This document shows, piece by piece, positions 1-8,463 of a stretch of 64,000 bases of DNA (its first letter is position 1; each line of letters begins with the position of its first letter). Below the pieces are notes generated by a model. It was not told the origin of the DNA and did no database searches. It saw only the letters and a program-made list of their open reading frames with translations. The translations under genes were made by a program, and so were the position numbers. Origin of the DNA: CAUZIZ01 sp965218775 (GTDB lineage: Bacteria; Acidobacteriota; UBA6911; RPQK01; JAJDTT01); assembly GCA_965218775.1 (NCBI GenBank), contig CBDCLS010000003.1, forward strand, positions 806,001-870,000. The letters are read 5' to 3'.

Positions 1-2
1 CC

Positions 3-485
3 GGGGGCAGGCTCTACATGCTTCTCCGCACCAATCTGGACCGCTTCTGGGAGGCCTTCTCCGAAGACCACGGCTACTCCTGGCGGGAGCTGCGCCCCAG
101 TTCGATCGACGCCAGCAGTGCCCCCGGCTACCTGAGACGGCTGGCCAGCGGCCGGCTGGTGTTGGTCTGGAACCGGCTCTATCCCCAGGGCAAGTCCGAG
201 TACCGAAGACACGCCGAACAGGCATCGCTGTATCCCGCCAGCCGGCACCGGGAGGAACTGTCCATCGCCTTCTCCGAGGACGAGGGACAAAGCTGGACGC
301 GACCAGACGTCTTCGTGAGGGGAGAGCGGGTCTGTTATCCTCAGATCTGGGAGCGCCGGCCGGGAGAGATCTGGGTCAGCTATGTGGCAGGTAAGGAGTG
401 GACCATCAACCTGGTCGGCACCAGGGAGGCCGACCTGGTGGGCACCGGCCGGGTGGAGAGCTTCGACCTCAAGGTGCCACGGTAA
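3..485 (+). CDS. Exo-alpha-sialidase / BNR-repeat protein, 5' end outside window
   Basis: The reading frame is open from the left edge, so only the C-terminal part (about 160 residues) is visible. It contains two Asp-box motifs, SEDHGYSW and SEDEGQSW, which mark sialidase-type six-bladed propellers, and the segment RLYMLLRTNL typical of the later blades. The family removes terminal sialic acids or related sugars from glycans, usually outside the cytoplasm. The true substrate cannot be told from this fragment. The internal ATG at 18 is not the start, because homology-like sequence continues upstream of it. It lies near further sialidase-like genes at 3099-4337 and 22158-23621, which suggests a glycan-foraging set. 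Confidence 0.75.
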   Translation, partial: GGRLYMLLRTNLDRFWEAFSEDHGYSWRELRPSSIDASSAPGYLRRLASGRLVLVWNRLYPQGKSEYRRHAEQASLYPASRHREELSIAFSEDEGQSWTRPDVFVRGERVCYPQIWERRPGEIWVSYVAGKEWTINLVGTREADLVGTGRVESFDLKVPR

Positions 486-1004
486 GGGGACGGAGTCACA
501 GCAAGGGCAAGGGCGAGGGTAAGAAAAGGACACGAAACTGGGGAGGTCCCGAAGGACAAGATCCTGAAGTTGTTTGACGAATTCTCTAACGGGATTCATA
601 GCTAGGTGCGGTTTCAACGGATCGATTTCGATCAAATCGGACTCTGTCTGTAAGATCTGGTGCCGACTATTACACCCCCCCCTTCAAGTGAGCCGGGAAC
701 TCCCGGTGCTCGTCTTAGAAGGTCCGCCCTTCCTAATCTGACCTTTCGAATTGCGCCCTACCGTCCACCACCATTCTGAACCCGTTCTCAAACTCCACCA
801 GCGCCCATGGCCCCGCCGTAATGGGCAGGCCCGCCTTCCTTGCTGAAAGAGCTAGGAGGTTCTCACTTCTCGTGATCACCTTGCCCCTCATCCCCAGGGG
901 AGATCAGGATCATGCCCTGCTCGTTCCGCATCCCTTCGCCTCGCCAGATGATCGTGTCGCCGATTTCCAGGTCGAGGGCATCATCAGCCGGATCCACTCT
1001 GCGT
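486..1004. other. Intergenic region with dispersed repeat and possible coding remnant
   Basis: No intact gene is seen. Positions 605-675 carry, inverted, a dispersed repeat also found near 29.8, 36.4 and 61.3 kb (core on the minus strand: CCGATTTGATCGAAATCGAT). Positions 868-988, read on the minus strand, give a protein-like stretch containing ALDLEIGDTIIWRGEGMRNE before a stop, so this may be the 3' remnant of a lost gene. I cannot name it. A purine-rich stretch follows the sialidase stop codon. Confidence 0.35.
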
Positions 1005-2537
1005 CTACCTGAACCTCAGCGAGTACAGATCCGCATCCTTCATCACGAAGCGCAGGCGGACCGGCTTGCCAGAGAGCGGCCGCACATCCTGGTTCCCCTT
1101 CCAAGTGACGACCCGCTCGATCTCATTTCCTATGAGTTGGTCTGAGTCGTCGAGGGCATAGCCGGCAAACGGCTGGCCGCCTGGACTCTGGATTTCCACC
1201 CGGATGCCTCCAGGAGCAGAGGTCGAGAAGTTTACGACCAGTTCGCTTCCACTGAATCTCAGGGGCCGGGTCAGGAACTCTCCTCCCCTGTAGGGTGCAT
1301 TTACCGACACTAAGCCGTCTGTTCTCAGAGTGTATCGCCTGAGCTGGTGGCCAGGTTGGCCGTACTCGTGCTGGACGTAGAGGGAGATTTCCTCAGCTCC
1401 TGTGGGGACCAGATTCAGAGAGGGGTAGTTGGTACGGGACGTCCAGTTTTGTAGACCGATGCCCGGGCGCATGAAAGCCTCTAGGAAGGCACGCTGGTAG
1501 CGGGTTCCGCCCCTGCTCGTGAGCAGGACAGCATCCGAGCAGTCGCGGAAGTACTTGGGGTCAACCTGGAGCTTCCGGGCCTGCTCTTGACTCACCACCT
1601 GCCGGCCTGGCAGGAAGCGGGCAGCAACGGACAGGTAGATATGTGGAGCACGGAAGTAGGGGCTGGTCTGATTGGTGTAGATGTGCTCCATGGGATCGTC
1701 TCCAGGGTCCATCATCTGAACCGGTGTCCAGCTGAGGAAGTCGGTAGAGGTGGTGCGGCCCACCCAGCGGACGTTCCCGGTCCAACCCTCGTAGTGGACA
1801 GGTTTGCCGGGGTCCCTCCTCCAGGCCCGGACGTAGCAGACGTATCGACCCTCATGGGGCGACCAGAAGGTCGGGCTGGGAGTGGTGTCGGTAAAGCCGT
1901 GGAGTGAGGGGCCAATCAGTGGCTCCTCCTGGATCTTCTTCCATCGAATCCCGTTCGGCGAGGTGAAACCTATGAGGCCGTTGCTGAAGCGCTTGTCCTC
2001 GGATATGGGGAAGAGGCCCCCTAGGCCCTTGTATCTCTGGGAGGAAGGAATCCCGGGTCGAGTGTCCACAAACGCGATGAAGTTGTGGGGTACGGGCGCA
2101 TACTCAGAGCCCAGAACGACGTTGTTCTTCCGCGTCCCGGCGACCTCGAAGAGACCCAGATCGGGCTTCTCCCAGTGGATGCCGTCAGGACTCTCTGCGT
2201 AACAGGTCACCTCGTCGCGGCTTCCGTCCGGCGTGGCGTTGGGCTTTCCCCGGTAGTACATCCGGTAGGTGTCCCCATCGTGGAGCACGGTCACGTAGGC
2301 ACAGAAGGCACCCTCCCAGGGCCGATCGAATCTCAGGGCCACTTCTGCCGGACGAGGGTGGTGGAGAACGAGTCGAGTCCCGAGCAGCTCGTCTACCAGG
2401 TAGTCATCCACGAACAGCTCCAATCGGGAGCCGATGTCCAGGCTCCCCTGGGAGCTGGGTTGCTCTGCCAAGGCACTTTCCACCCCTAAGGAAAGCGCAA
2501 GAGAAGCCACGCACAGAGTCGCCAGTCTCATCCTCAT
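1005..2537 (-). CDS. Secreted beta-propeller glycosidase-like protein (paralog of 30110-31558)
   Basis: A 510-residue protein with a cleavable signal peptide (about residues 1-24, ending ALAEQP). The body resembles the five-bladed propeller fold of GH32/GH43/GH130-like proteins: it has RPWEGAF, TYRMYYRG, SPDGIHWEKPDLGLFE and later SPNGIRW, and it ends in a beta-sandwich-like tail with LTRPLRFSG and DADLYSLRF. The same order of motifs occurs in the 482-residue protein at 30110-31558, so the two are paralogs. Catalytic residues could not be assigned, so the activity is unknown; sugar binding or hydrolysis outside the cytoplasm is an inference. A fragment of a third member lies at 13916-14041. 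Confidence 0.7.
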   Translation of the reverse strand: MRMRLATLCVASLALSLGVESALAEQPSSQGSLDIGSRLELFVDDYLVDELLGTRLVLHHPRPAEVALRFDRPWEGAFCAYVTVLHDGDTYRMYYRGKPNATPDGSRDEVTCYAESPDGIHWEKPDLGLFEVAGTRKNNVVLGSEYAPVPHNFIAFVDTRPGIPSSQRYKGLGGLFPISEDKRFSNGLIGFTSPNGIRWKKIQEEPLIGPSLHGFTDTTPSPTFWSPHEGRYVCYVRAWRRDPGKPVHYEGWTGNVRWVGRTTSTDFLSWTPVQMMDPGDDPMEHIYTNQTSPYFRAPHIYLSVAARFLPGRQVVSQEQARKLQVDPKYFRDCSDAVLLTSRGGTRYQRAFLEAFMRPGIGLQNWTSRTNYPSLNLVPTGAEEISLYVQHEYGQPGHQLRRYTLRTDGLVSVNAPYRGGEFLTRPLRFSGSELVVNFSTSAPGGIRVEIQSPGGQPFAGYALDDSDQLIGNEIERVVTWKGNQDVRPLSGKPVRLRFVMKDADLYSLRFR

Positions 2538-3098
2538 CGTCCATCCTCCTCAGCGAAAGGGAATTACGGTTCTCAGTGGAACCCAGGCTAGCAAGGAGGA
2601 GGGGGAGGATCAACAGGGGTTAGCGCGGGACGGGAACCAGGCGAGACGCCTTCAGCAGAGTGCCATCGGGGCCTCCTTTCCGGCTTCTGTACGGCTAGGT
2701 CTATACTCCGCCGGTCCAATTCCTGCTCCACACTCTCGGCACCTCAGTGGCGGAGATAACGCGAAGCGGACGCTGAGGTCCCCGAAGAGCTAGGGCACCG
2801 TCCTGAGATCTTTCTAGATTGTGAGCCGTGACTATCACCTTCTGGGAAATCCCAGGAGTGTTGTCTGAGTCGTTCCCAAGCGTAGCGCGAAGGCGCCCTT
2901 TGGAGAAGATCTGATTAAGTGCCGCAACGATTAGGTGGCTGTCCTTCTGGTCGAACCAACTTTGGGTGAGGTCTATGAAAGAACGAAGTGTAGGGGGATC
3001 AACTGTGCGAAACTTCGACGAGAAGTGAGATGGCGTCGCTTCGCGAACTCGACCCGTCGCGCTCGCCACAAACGTATCGGTATTTACAGAACGCTGTA
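2538..3098. other. Gene-free region containing right half of a palindromic mobile element
   Basis: No convincing gene. Positions 3032-3104 match the right half of the palindromic element at 48184-48451: both carry GCGTCGCTTCGCGAACTCGA, then CCCGTCGCGCTCGCCACAAA, and end near a TGTACTA. The matching left half is not present here, so this is a partial or rearranged copy. A long minus-strand reading frame crosses 2701-3339 but shows no family resemblance and overlaps the end of the next gene. Confidence 0.45.
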
Positions 3099-3104
3099 CT
3101 AGGT
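3032..3104 (-). repeat. Half-copy of the 268-bp palindromic element (MITE-like)
   Basis: About 70 bp closely similar to 48380-48453. The conserved part is the inner arm plus the outer inverted-repeat end (ACAAACGT, TATTTA, CTGTACTA). It lies between the 510-residue secreted protein and the sialidase, both on the minus strand. Orientation is arbitrary because the element is nearly palindromic. Confidence 0.6.
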
Positions 3105-4337
3105 AGCGAGTGACCAGCGCGTGGCGTGGATGCTGACCTTCTCGCCGGGCTGGTCGATCTGGTAGTAGACCGTGAGGAGCTCCCGGGGCTCGATCTCGGC
3201 CGTGGCCGGATAACCCATGTCGGTGTTGGGCGCATCGTCGCGCAGGATAATTTCCTGGTCCATGGGCCAGGTTCTCCCGCCGTCCCCGGAGACACAGGCC
3301 CTGCAGCCGAAGGGCTCGGCTCGCCGTCCGTAGGTGCACAGGAGGCGCCCGTCGTTGAGGATCAGGAGGTGACCGGGCTGGTCGTAGCCGTACAGTGGAG
3401 TGGCTTCGGGATTGCTCCAGGTCCGGCCTCCGTCCAGTGAGCGGCTGGCATAGTTGTAGCCGATGCTCAGATGGTGGGTGCGCAGGATGCAGTAGATCTC
3501 ATCCTTTGCCACTTCGGCGATGTGGGGCTCGGTGAAGCCGTATTTCTCGAGGTCCTCCTCCGACACCGGAAGACGGCCAATCTGACGCCAGGAGCGGGCC
3601 TCGTCGTCGGACGCGCAGCAGACGATCGCCGGACTCCCCTCGAGCTCTGCCGTGCCCACGTAGAGGAGCCTCGAGTCCTGAAGCTGGATGGGACCGTGGG
3701 GGGCTGAGGCGATGCTGTCGACGGCAGGTTCCCAGGTCTGTCCCCCGTCGGACGAGCGACGAGTCCAATTGCCAAGCCACCTCTGCCGGGTCTCCTCCGA
3801 CAGCTTCCGGCAGTGGCGCTCCCAGCCGTCGATCTGATGGTTGGCCCACCTCTTCATCCCTCGGTAGTAATCGAGCTTCTCCCAGGTCTTGACGGTGAAC
3901 CAGCTGACGACCAGGGTCCCCGACTGGAGCACGATCAGGCCGGCATCCCGGTCATCAAGCGGCGTGCTGTTGATGATTTCGGGCATGGACCAGGTGACTC
4001 CGCGATCCTGACTGCGGATCATCTCGGTTTTGCCGTAGGGACAGACGTGCTCTTCCCGGTCTCCCGAGAAGACGACCAGGAGGTCGCCTTCGGCGGTTCG
4101 CGCGATGCTGGGCCAGGCAGGGTAGTTGTCGGGCTCCTTGCAGATGGCCTTGCTCCAGCGGATGGTGGCACCGGAGCCCGTCACCTGGGTTTTGGCCTGG
4201 GGTTTGGAGGCTTGGTCTGTCGGAGATCCTTCCTCCTGCTTGGCGGATCCGCGGCAAGCCTGCATCAGGGATAGGGCGGCGGCTGTACTCAGACCGCCCA
4301 GAAACTCCCGGCGCGTCGGGTGTTTCGAGCCCGACAC
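3099..4337 (-). CDS. Tat-exported lipoprotein sialidase (BNR repeats)
   Basis: A sialidase-like protein of about 412 residues. I chose the GTG at 4337 because GGAG lies 9 bases upstream and the protein then starts directly before a twin-arginine signal (TRREFLGGL) followed by a lipobox-like LMQAC; the TTG at 4439 only adds a non-homologous tail. Four Asp boxes are visible: SQDRGVTW, SSDGGQTW, SLDGGRTW and SGDGGRTW. This fits an exported exo-alpha-sialidase-type propeller anchored as a lipoprotein. The family cleaves terminal sialic acid-like sugars, but many such propellers in these phyla have unknown substrates. The 3' end abuts the palindromic-element half-copy. Confidence 0.8.
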   Translation of the reverse strand: MSGSKHPTRREFLGGLSTAAALSLMQACRGSAKQEEGSPTDQASKPQAKTQVTGSGATIRWSKAICKEPDNYPAWPSIARTAEGDLLVVFSGDREEHVCPYGKTEMIRSQDRGVTWSMPEIINSTPLDDRDAGLIVLQSGTLVVSWFTVKTWEKLDYYRGMKRWANHQIDGWERHCRKLSEETRQRWLGNWTRRSSDGGQTWEPAVDSIASAPHGPIQLQDSRLLYVGTAELEGSPAIVCCASDDEARSWRQIGRLPVSEEDLEKYGFTEPHIAEVAKDEIYCILRTHHLSIGYNYASRSLDGGRTWSNPEATPLYGYDQPGHLLILNDGRLLCTYGRRAEPFGCRACVSGDGGRTWPMDQEIILRDDAPNTDMGYPATAEIEPRELLTVYYQIDQPGEKVSIHATRWSLAT

Positions 4338-4605
4338 CGCAATTGTCTCCGCCAAGCGCACTTTCTTCCTCGAAGCCTCGTCCCTAGCGCAGCCAGCCCC
4401 GGGTTCTTCTCTGCTGGCGACGATCAAGTAACCTGACAACCCCCAACCTAAGGCCAGAGCGTGGGATTCTTACCGACTGGCTTCGGTCCACATCGCCTCA
4501 GCTTCCAGAGATTCGAGGCCTCTCCCCCCTCTCATATAGGAACACACTCAGCCCACCAAAATCACTGACAAATTTTAGCAGTAGGGTCTGTCCCATTGCC
4601 CCTAG

Positions 4606-6294
4606 CCCGGATTTCTCATAGTGAAAGCAGAAAGGCTGATTTTAGTCGATTTTTCGACTCTGGTTTGAGCCGAAGTCTCAGTTGAGGGCACTGTAGAGTG
4701 CGAGAGCTTGGTGACACCTATGTTGAAGGCGGAAAACCGGTTTTTCAGACACACCTCAGCCGCCTCAGTTGCAGATGGTTGGGATTTCCGGTTTGCCTCC
4801 GCTCAGCCGAGCTGTTGAAGCTGGGCCAAGGTTTGGGCGTAGAGTGTTTGGTAAGGATAACCCTCGCTCAGCGACAAGCTCACCCGTCGGACACTGACCC
4901 GAATCTGGCCTCCTATCTTCAACAGTTTGAGGCGAATCGTCTGGCATTGCGCCTTCGCCCACTGGGTCCCCTTCAAAGCGACACACCTGAGCGTGTGCAG
5001 CAGATTGTAAGCCACCGAGGAAAACCACAGGCGCAGCTGATTGCTCTTCATGCGGTGCGTCGAGGTCCGATCGGCAAACAGCTCTAGCTGCTGCTCCTTA
5101 ATCCGATTCTCCGCTTCCCCTCGCGCGCAGTACAGCTCCTCGTACAGCTTTTGGGCGGGCCACCGCTTCGCTCCCAGCGAGGTGACGACAAAGCGGGGAT
5201 TGGATCCCTTACCCGTGTACTCGGCCTTGCCCACCACTCGCCGCTCTTGACTCCAGCTTTTGCGCGTCTGGTAACGAAAGTCCTTGTAGACTCGGGCGCT
5301 GCTGCCGCTCGCTTGTTGAAGCGCCTGGGCCTGTTCCAGCTCCGACTCCAGGGTCCCCTCTAAGCGCTGATTGCGGGCCAGACCGAAGACGTAATCCACT
5401 CGATGCTCCTCACACCATTTCATCAACGCCTCGCGGGCAAAGCTGCTGTCCGCCCGCAGAGTAATGCGGACCTTCGGCCACTTCGCCCGCAGTTGTCCCA
5501 CCATCCGCTCCATCTCCTGGACCGCTCCTTCGGAGCCATCCAGGTTCGACACCCGCAGCTTGGCCCCCAGCACATACCCCTCGCAAAACACATACAGCGG
5601 CAGGTAGCAGTAACACCGGTAGTAGCCATGGTAGAAACGACCCTCCTGTTCTCCGTGCAGCGGATCATCCGTCGCATCCAGGTCCAAGACCAACTCCTTC
5701 GGTTTCCCGCCTCGCACCCGAATGAACTGCTCCACCAAAAACGCTTCGACCGCGGCTTCATCCACCGGCGTCTTGCGATATTTATCCTGCGTCACCGAGG
5801 ACAACTCCAAACGATTGAGGGTGCTCTTGCCCGCACACGCCTTGCCTCGATCCGCTTCCGCTCGCCGATCCCTCCCCAAGGGATCTTCCTTGCCGACCAA
5901 CACCGCCATCAGCGGATCTGCCCGGAGCTCCTCATGATCGTTGACATCCTCATAGCCTAGGGCCAGTCCGTAAATCCGCTGCCCCACCAGTTCCTCCACA
6001 CTGAACTCGGTGAAGCGAGGATCGCGCCGGTCCCCAAAGCAGGCGGCCAAGCCGCTAATGAACCCATAGCGGCTCTCCACCTCCCGTAACAGCAACCCCC
6101 CGGAGTCTGAGGTGATCTGCCCCCCATTGAATTCTACCTCGACTCGGCGCCCTTCTAGCTCTTGAAACTCCAGCTTGGAAGCGATACACTCTGTGGTCAT
6201 AGTAGTCAGCTCCTTGTGATTATTAAGTATCTGATAACAAAGACTTTATATCACATAGAGCTGACTGCTTTTTCTTGTCTTTGAGAAATCCGGG
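4606..6294 (-). mobile_element. IS1380-family insertion sequence
   Basis: A 1689-bp element with perfect terminal inverted repeats CCCGGATTTCTCA (4606-4618 and 6282-6294). It is flanked on both sides by CTAG (4602-4605 and 6295-6298), which I read as a 4-bp target duplication; because CTAG is itself palindromic it could instead be part of the inverted repeat. One transposase gene fills the interior. Size and organisation match the IS1380 family. It inserted upstream of the FAD-dependent oxidoreductase at 6383. Its ends resemble those of the short element at 10661-10835. Confidence 0.85.
4803..6200 (-). CDS. IS1380-family DDE transposase
   Basis: A 465-residue transposase, full length for the family. 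Candidate acidic catalytic residues are in LVLDLDATDD, in ITLRADSSFA and in the C-terminal signature CARGEAENRIKEQQLELF. The N-terminal part GGQITSDSGGLLLREVE is typical of IS1380 proteins. No frameshift or internal stop is seen, so the element may be active. ATG start, gene transcribed away from the oxidoreductase at 6383. Confidence 0.92.
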   Translation of the reverse strand: MTTECIASKLEFQELEGRRVEVEFNGGQITSDSGGLLLREVESRYGFISGLAACFGDRRDPRFTEFSVEELVGQRIYGLALGYEDVNDHEELRADPLMAVLVGKEDPLGRDRRAEADRGKACAGKSTLNRLELSSVTQDKYRKTPVDEAAVEAFLVEQFIRVRGGKPKELVLDLDATDDPLHGEQEGRFYHGYYRCYCYLPLYVFCEGYVLGAKLRVSNLDGSEGAVQEMERMVGQLRAKWPKVRITLRADSSFAREALMKWCEEHRVDYVFGLARNQRLEGTLESELEQAQALQQASGSSARVYKDFRYQTRKSWSQERRVVGKAEYTGKGSNPRFVVTSLGAKRWPAQKLYEELYCARGEAENRIKEQQLELFADRTSTHRMKSNQLRLWFSSVAYNLLHTLRCVALKGTQWAKAQCQTIRLKLLKIGGQIRVSVRRVSLSLSEGYPYQTLYAQTLAQLQQLG

Positions 6295-6382
6295 CTAGTA
6301 CCATGTGGCACTGTTTATCAGATCTCGGCTATTACAGGTTCAACCCCAACCCAGAACCTCCGAAGAGGTGTAGGATTCTTCT

Positions 6383-8044
6383 ATGTTCGGTACACCCGAA
6401 GAATCGGGGGATTCCCGTACCACCGAGGTGCTGGTCTATGGCGGTACCGCTGGTGGTGTTGGCGCCGCCATCGCCGCCGCCCGCGCCGGATGCGACGTTC
6501 TGCTGGTGGAATCTGGCGCCCATATCGGGGGTATGATGGCCTCTGGACTGGGTGCGATCGATCTTCTTCGCTTCAACGCCGTCGGAGGAATCTTCAGAGA
6601 ATTCTTGGACAAAGTCCGTCACTTCTACGATGGGACCTACGGGGAGAGTTCCGAACAGTGCCGCCTCACCTGGGGAGGTGTCTTCATGGAACCGCACGTG
6701 GCCGAGATCATCCTGGAGCAGATGGTGGAGGCCGAATCCCTGGTGCGAGTGCTCAAGAGGACCCCCCTGGTGGGTGCTCTTTTGGAGGAGCAGCGGCTCC
6801 TGGGAGCACGATTCCGGGACGGTGATCGCCTTCTTGAGGTTCGAGCCCAAGTAGCCATCGATGCCACCTACGAGGGGGACCTTGCGGCCGCAGCCGGGGC
6901 AGCCTACCGCGTAGGCAGGGAGGGCCGCAGTGACCACAATGAGAGCCTGGCCGGTAATCTTTTCTTCGACTGGCGCTTCAACCGTCAAGAGATTCTTCCC
7001 CAGAGCACGGGCGAGTCCAGCGGCTATGTGCAGGCCTATTGCTTTCGCGAGACGTTGACGGATGACCCGGCCCGGCGCCTTCCCCCGGACAAGCCCGAAG
7101 GCTACGCCGACTTTCTGCCGCTGTACCGGTCGCTCTACAAGGATCTGGAGATTGGACGGGTTCGTAAGCTGCGGGACATCATCTGGATCGATCCTATCCC
7201 GAACCGGAAGTGGTGCACCAATGGCCACATCGAGGCCCTGACCAGTCTGAATATCAGCGAGTGGAACCAAGCCTGGCCCGACGCGAATCGGCACGCGCGG
7301 GAGGAACTCGAGGGGCGTTTCCGTCAATACTCGCAGGGCCTATGGTATTTCCTCCAACACGATCCTGGACTACCACGGGGGATCCGGACCGAGGCTCAGA
7401 GCTTCGGGTTGTGCCCGGATGAGTATCGGGACGAGGGACACTATCCCTGGCAGCTGTACATCCGGGAGGCGCGGAGAATCGTGGGTGAGTATGTCATCAC
7501 CCAGCATGATTCGGTGCCTGAGCCGGGCAGGAAACGGCCCCGGGGGCAGCGGGATAGCATCGGTGTGTATGAGCACAGCTTCGATTCACATCCCTGCCGT
7601 TCTCGGGGTGAGGCTGGCTCCACCTGGACCGACGATGGATTCGAAGTGTTGGAAGGAGCCATCTGGTACCGGAACAAGCTTGAGTCGCTGAACCGGCCGG
7701 CTTCGGTGCCCTACGGTGCCATCGTCCCGGAGAAGATCGACGGACTGTTGGTCCCTGTTGCCCTCTCGGCGACCCACGTGGCCTACTCGGCGGTACGGAT
7801 GGAGCCCCTGTTTATGGCGACGGGTCAGGCCGGCGGGACGGCGGCCGCCCTGGCCATCGCCGAGGCAGTGCCGCCCCGGAGAATCCAGGTCGACCAGCTT
7901 CAGGAGCGGTTGGTCAGGTCAGGGCAGGTGCTGGTCTACTTCGATGACCTTTCATTGCATCACCCAGATTTCGCAGAAATCCAGCTGGCGGCGGTCGGAA
8001 AGGATCTTCCCGATTTCCAACTGTCTACGCTGACAAGCTCTTGA
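6383..8044 (+). CDS. FAD-dependent oxidoreductase (FAD_oxidored family)
   Basis: A 553-residue protein with an N-terminal dinucleotide-binding motif (VLVYGGTAGGVGAAIAAARA) and the GAHIGGMMASGLG stretch of the FAD-dependent oxidoreductases often found in polysaccharide-degradation gene sets of environmental bacteria. Other family-like blocks are ATYEGDLAAAAGA and PYGAIVPEKIDGLLVPVALS. The ATG at 6383 is the first in-frame start after a TAG at 6371. An IS1380 element ends 88 bp upstream, so any longer N-terminus (for example a signal peptide) or the native promoter could have been displaced. Substrate unknown. Confidence 0.8.
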   Translation: MFGTPEESGDSRTTEVLVYGGTAGGVGAAIAAARAGCDVLLVESGAHIGGMMASGLGAIDLLRFNAVGGIFREFLDKVRHFYDGTYGESSEQCRLTWGGVFMEPHVAEIILEQMVEAESLVRVLKRTPLVGALLEEQRLLGARFRDGDRLLEVRAQVAIDATYEGDLAAAAGAAYRVGREGRSDHNESLAGNLFFDWRFNRQEILPQSTGESSGYVQAYCFRETLTDDPARRLPPDKPEGYADFLPLYRSLYKDLEIGRVRKLRDIIWIDPIPNRKWCTNGHIEALTSLNISEWNQAWPDANRHAREELEGRFRQYSQGLWYFLQHDPGLPRGIRTEAQSFGLCPDEYRDEGHYPWQLYIREARRIVGEYVITQHDSVPEPGRKRPRGQRDSIGVYEHSFDSHPCRSRGEAGSTWTDDGFEVLEGAIWYRNKLESLNRPASVPYGAIVPEKIDGLLVPVALSATHVAYSAVRMEPLFMATGQAGGTAAALAIAEAVPPRRIQVDQLQERLVRSGQVLVYFDDLSLHHPDFAEIQLAAVGKDLPDFQLSTLTSS

Positions 8045-8463
8045 CGGACACCATCCAGAACAGCCAGCTCCGTGGGAGCCTGAAGCGCGAGCGAGGGGTT
8101 GGGGACGGCGAGATTGTGCTGTTCTTCGGGCTGGAGACCGAAGCCACGTTTAGTTACTGGCCCTGGCATTTCCTGGAGAGCCTCCAGGAGCCGGACCACG
8201 TCATCGTTCCAGTTATAGGAGATGGGTGGAAATCCGAACACCTCCGGAGCCCTTATGGGGGGAGTGGCTCCATGCCTGCGAATCCTTCTGTAAGAGTTGC
8301 CTTTGCCCTCTAACTGTCCGTCCATTAAGATGGAGGCTTGGAGGTTTTTCCCGACCTGGCCAGCAGTCTAGTCTTTAAGTCTAGTCTGCTCCAGAGTCCC
8401 TCACCCAATGACTCACCATCCTTTCTGGCCTGCGCATTGTCGAGGAAAGGAAGGGAACAGAAT

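Noticed and set aside
2701..3339. 212-codon minus-strand frame
   Set aside because: It begins in the sialidase gene out of frame and crosses the palindromic-element copy; no family resemblance and no ribosome-binding site.
8045..8463. Gap between the FAD-dependent oxidoreductase and rpoD, with short frames on both strands
   Set aside because: No family recognised; the minus-strand frame at 7960-8325 is compositionally plausible but unsupported.
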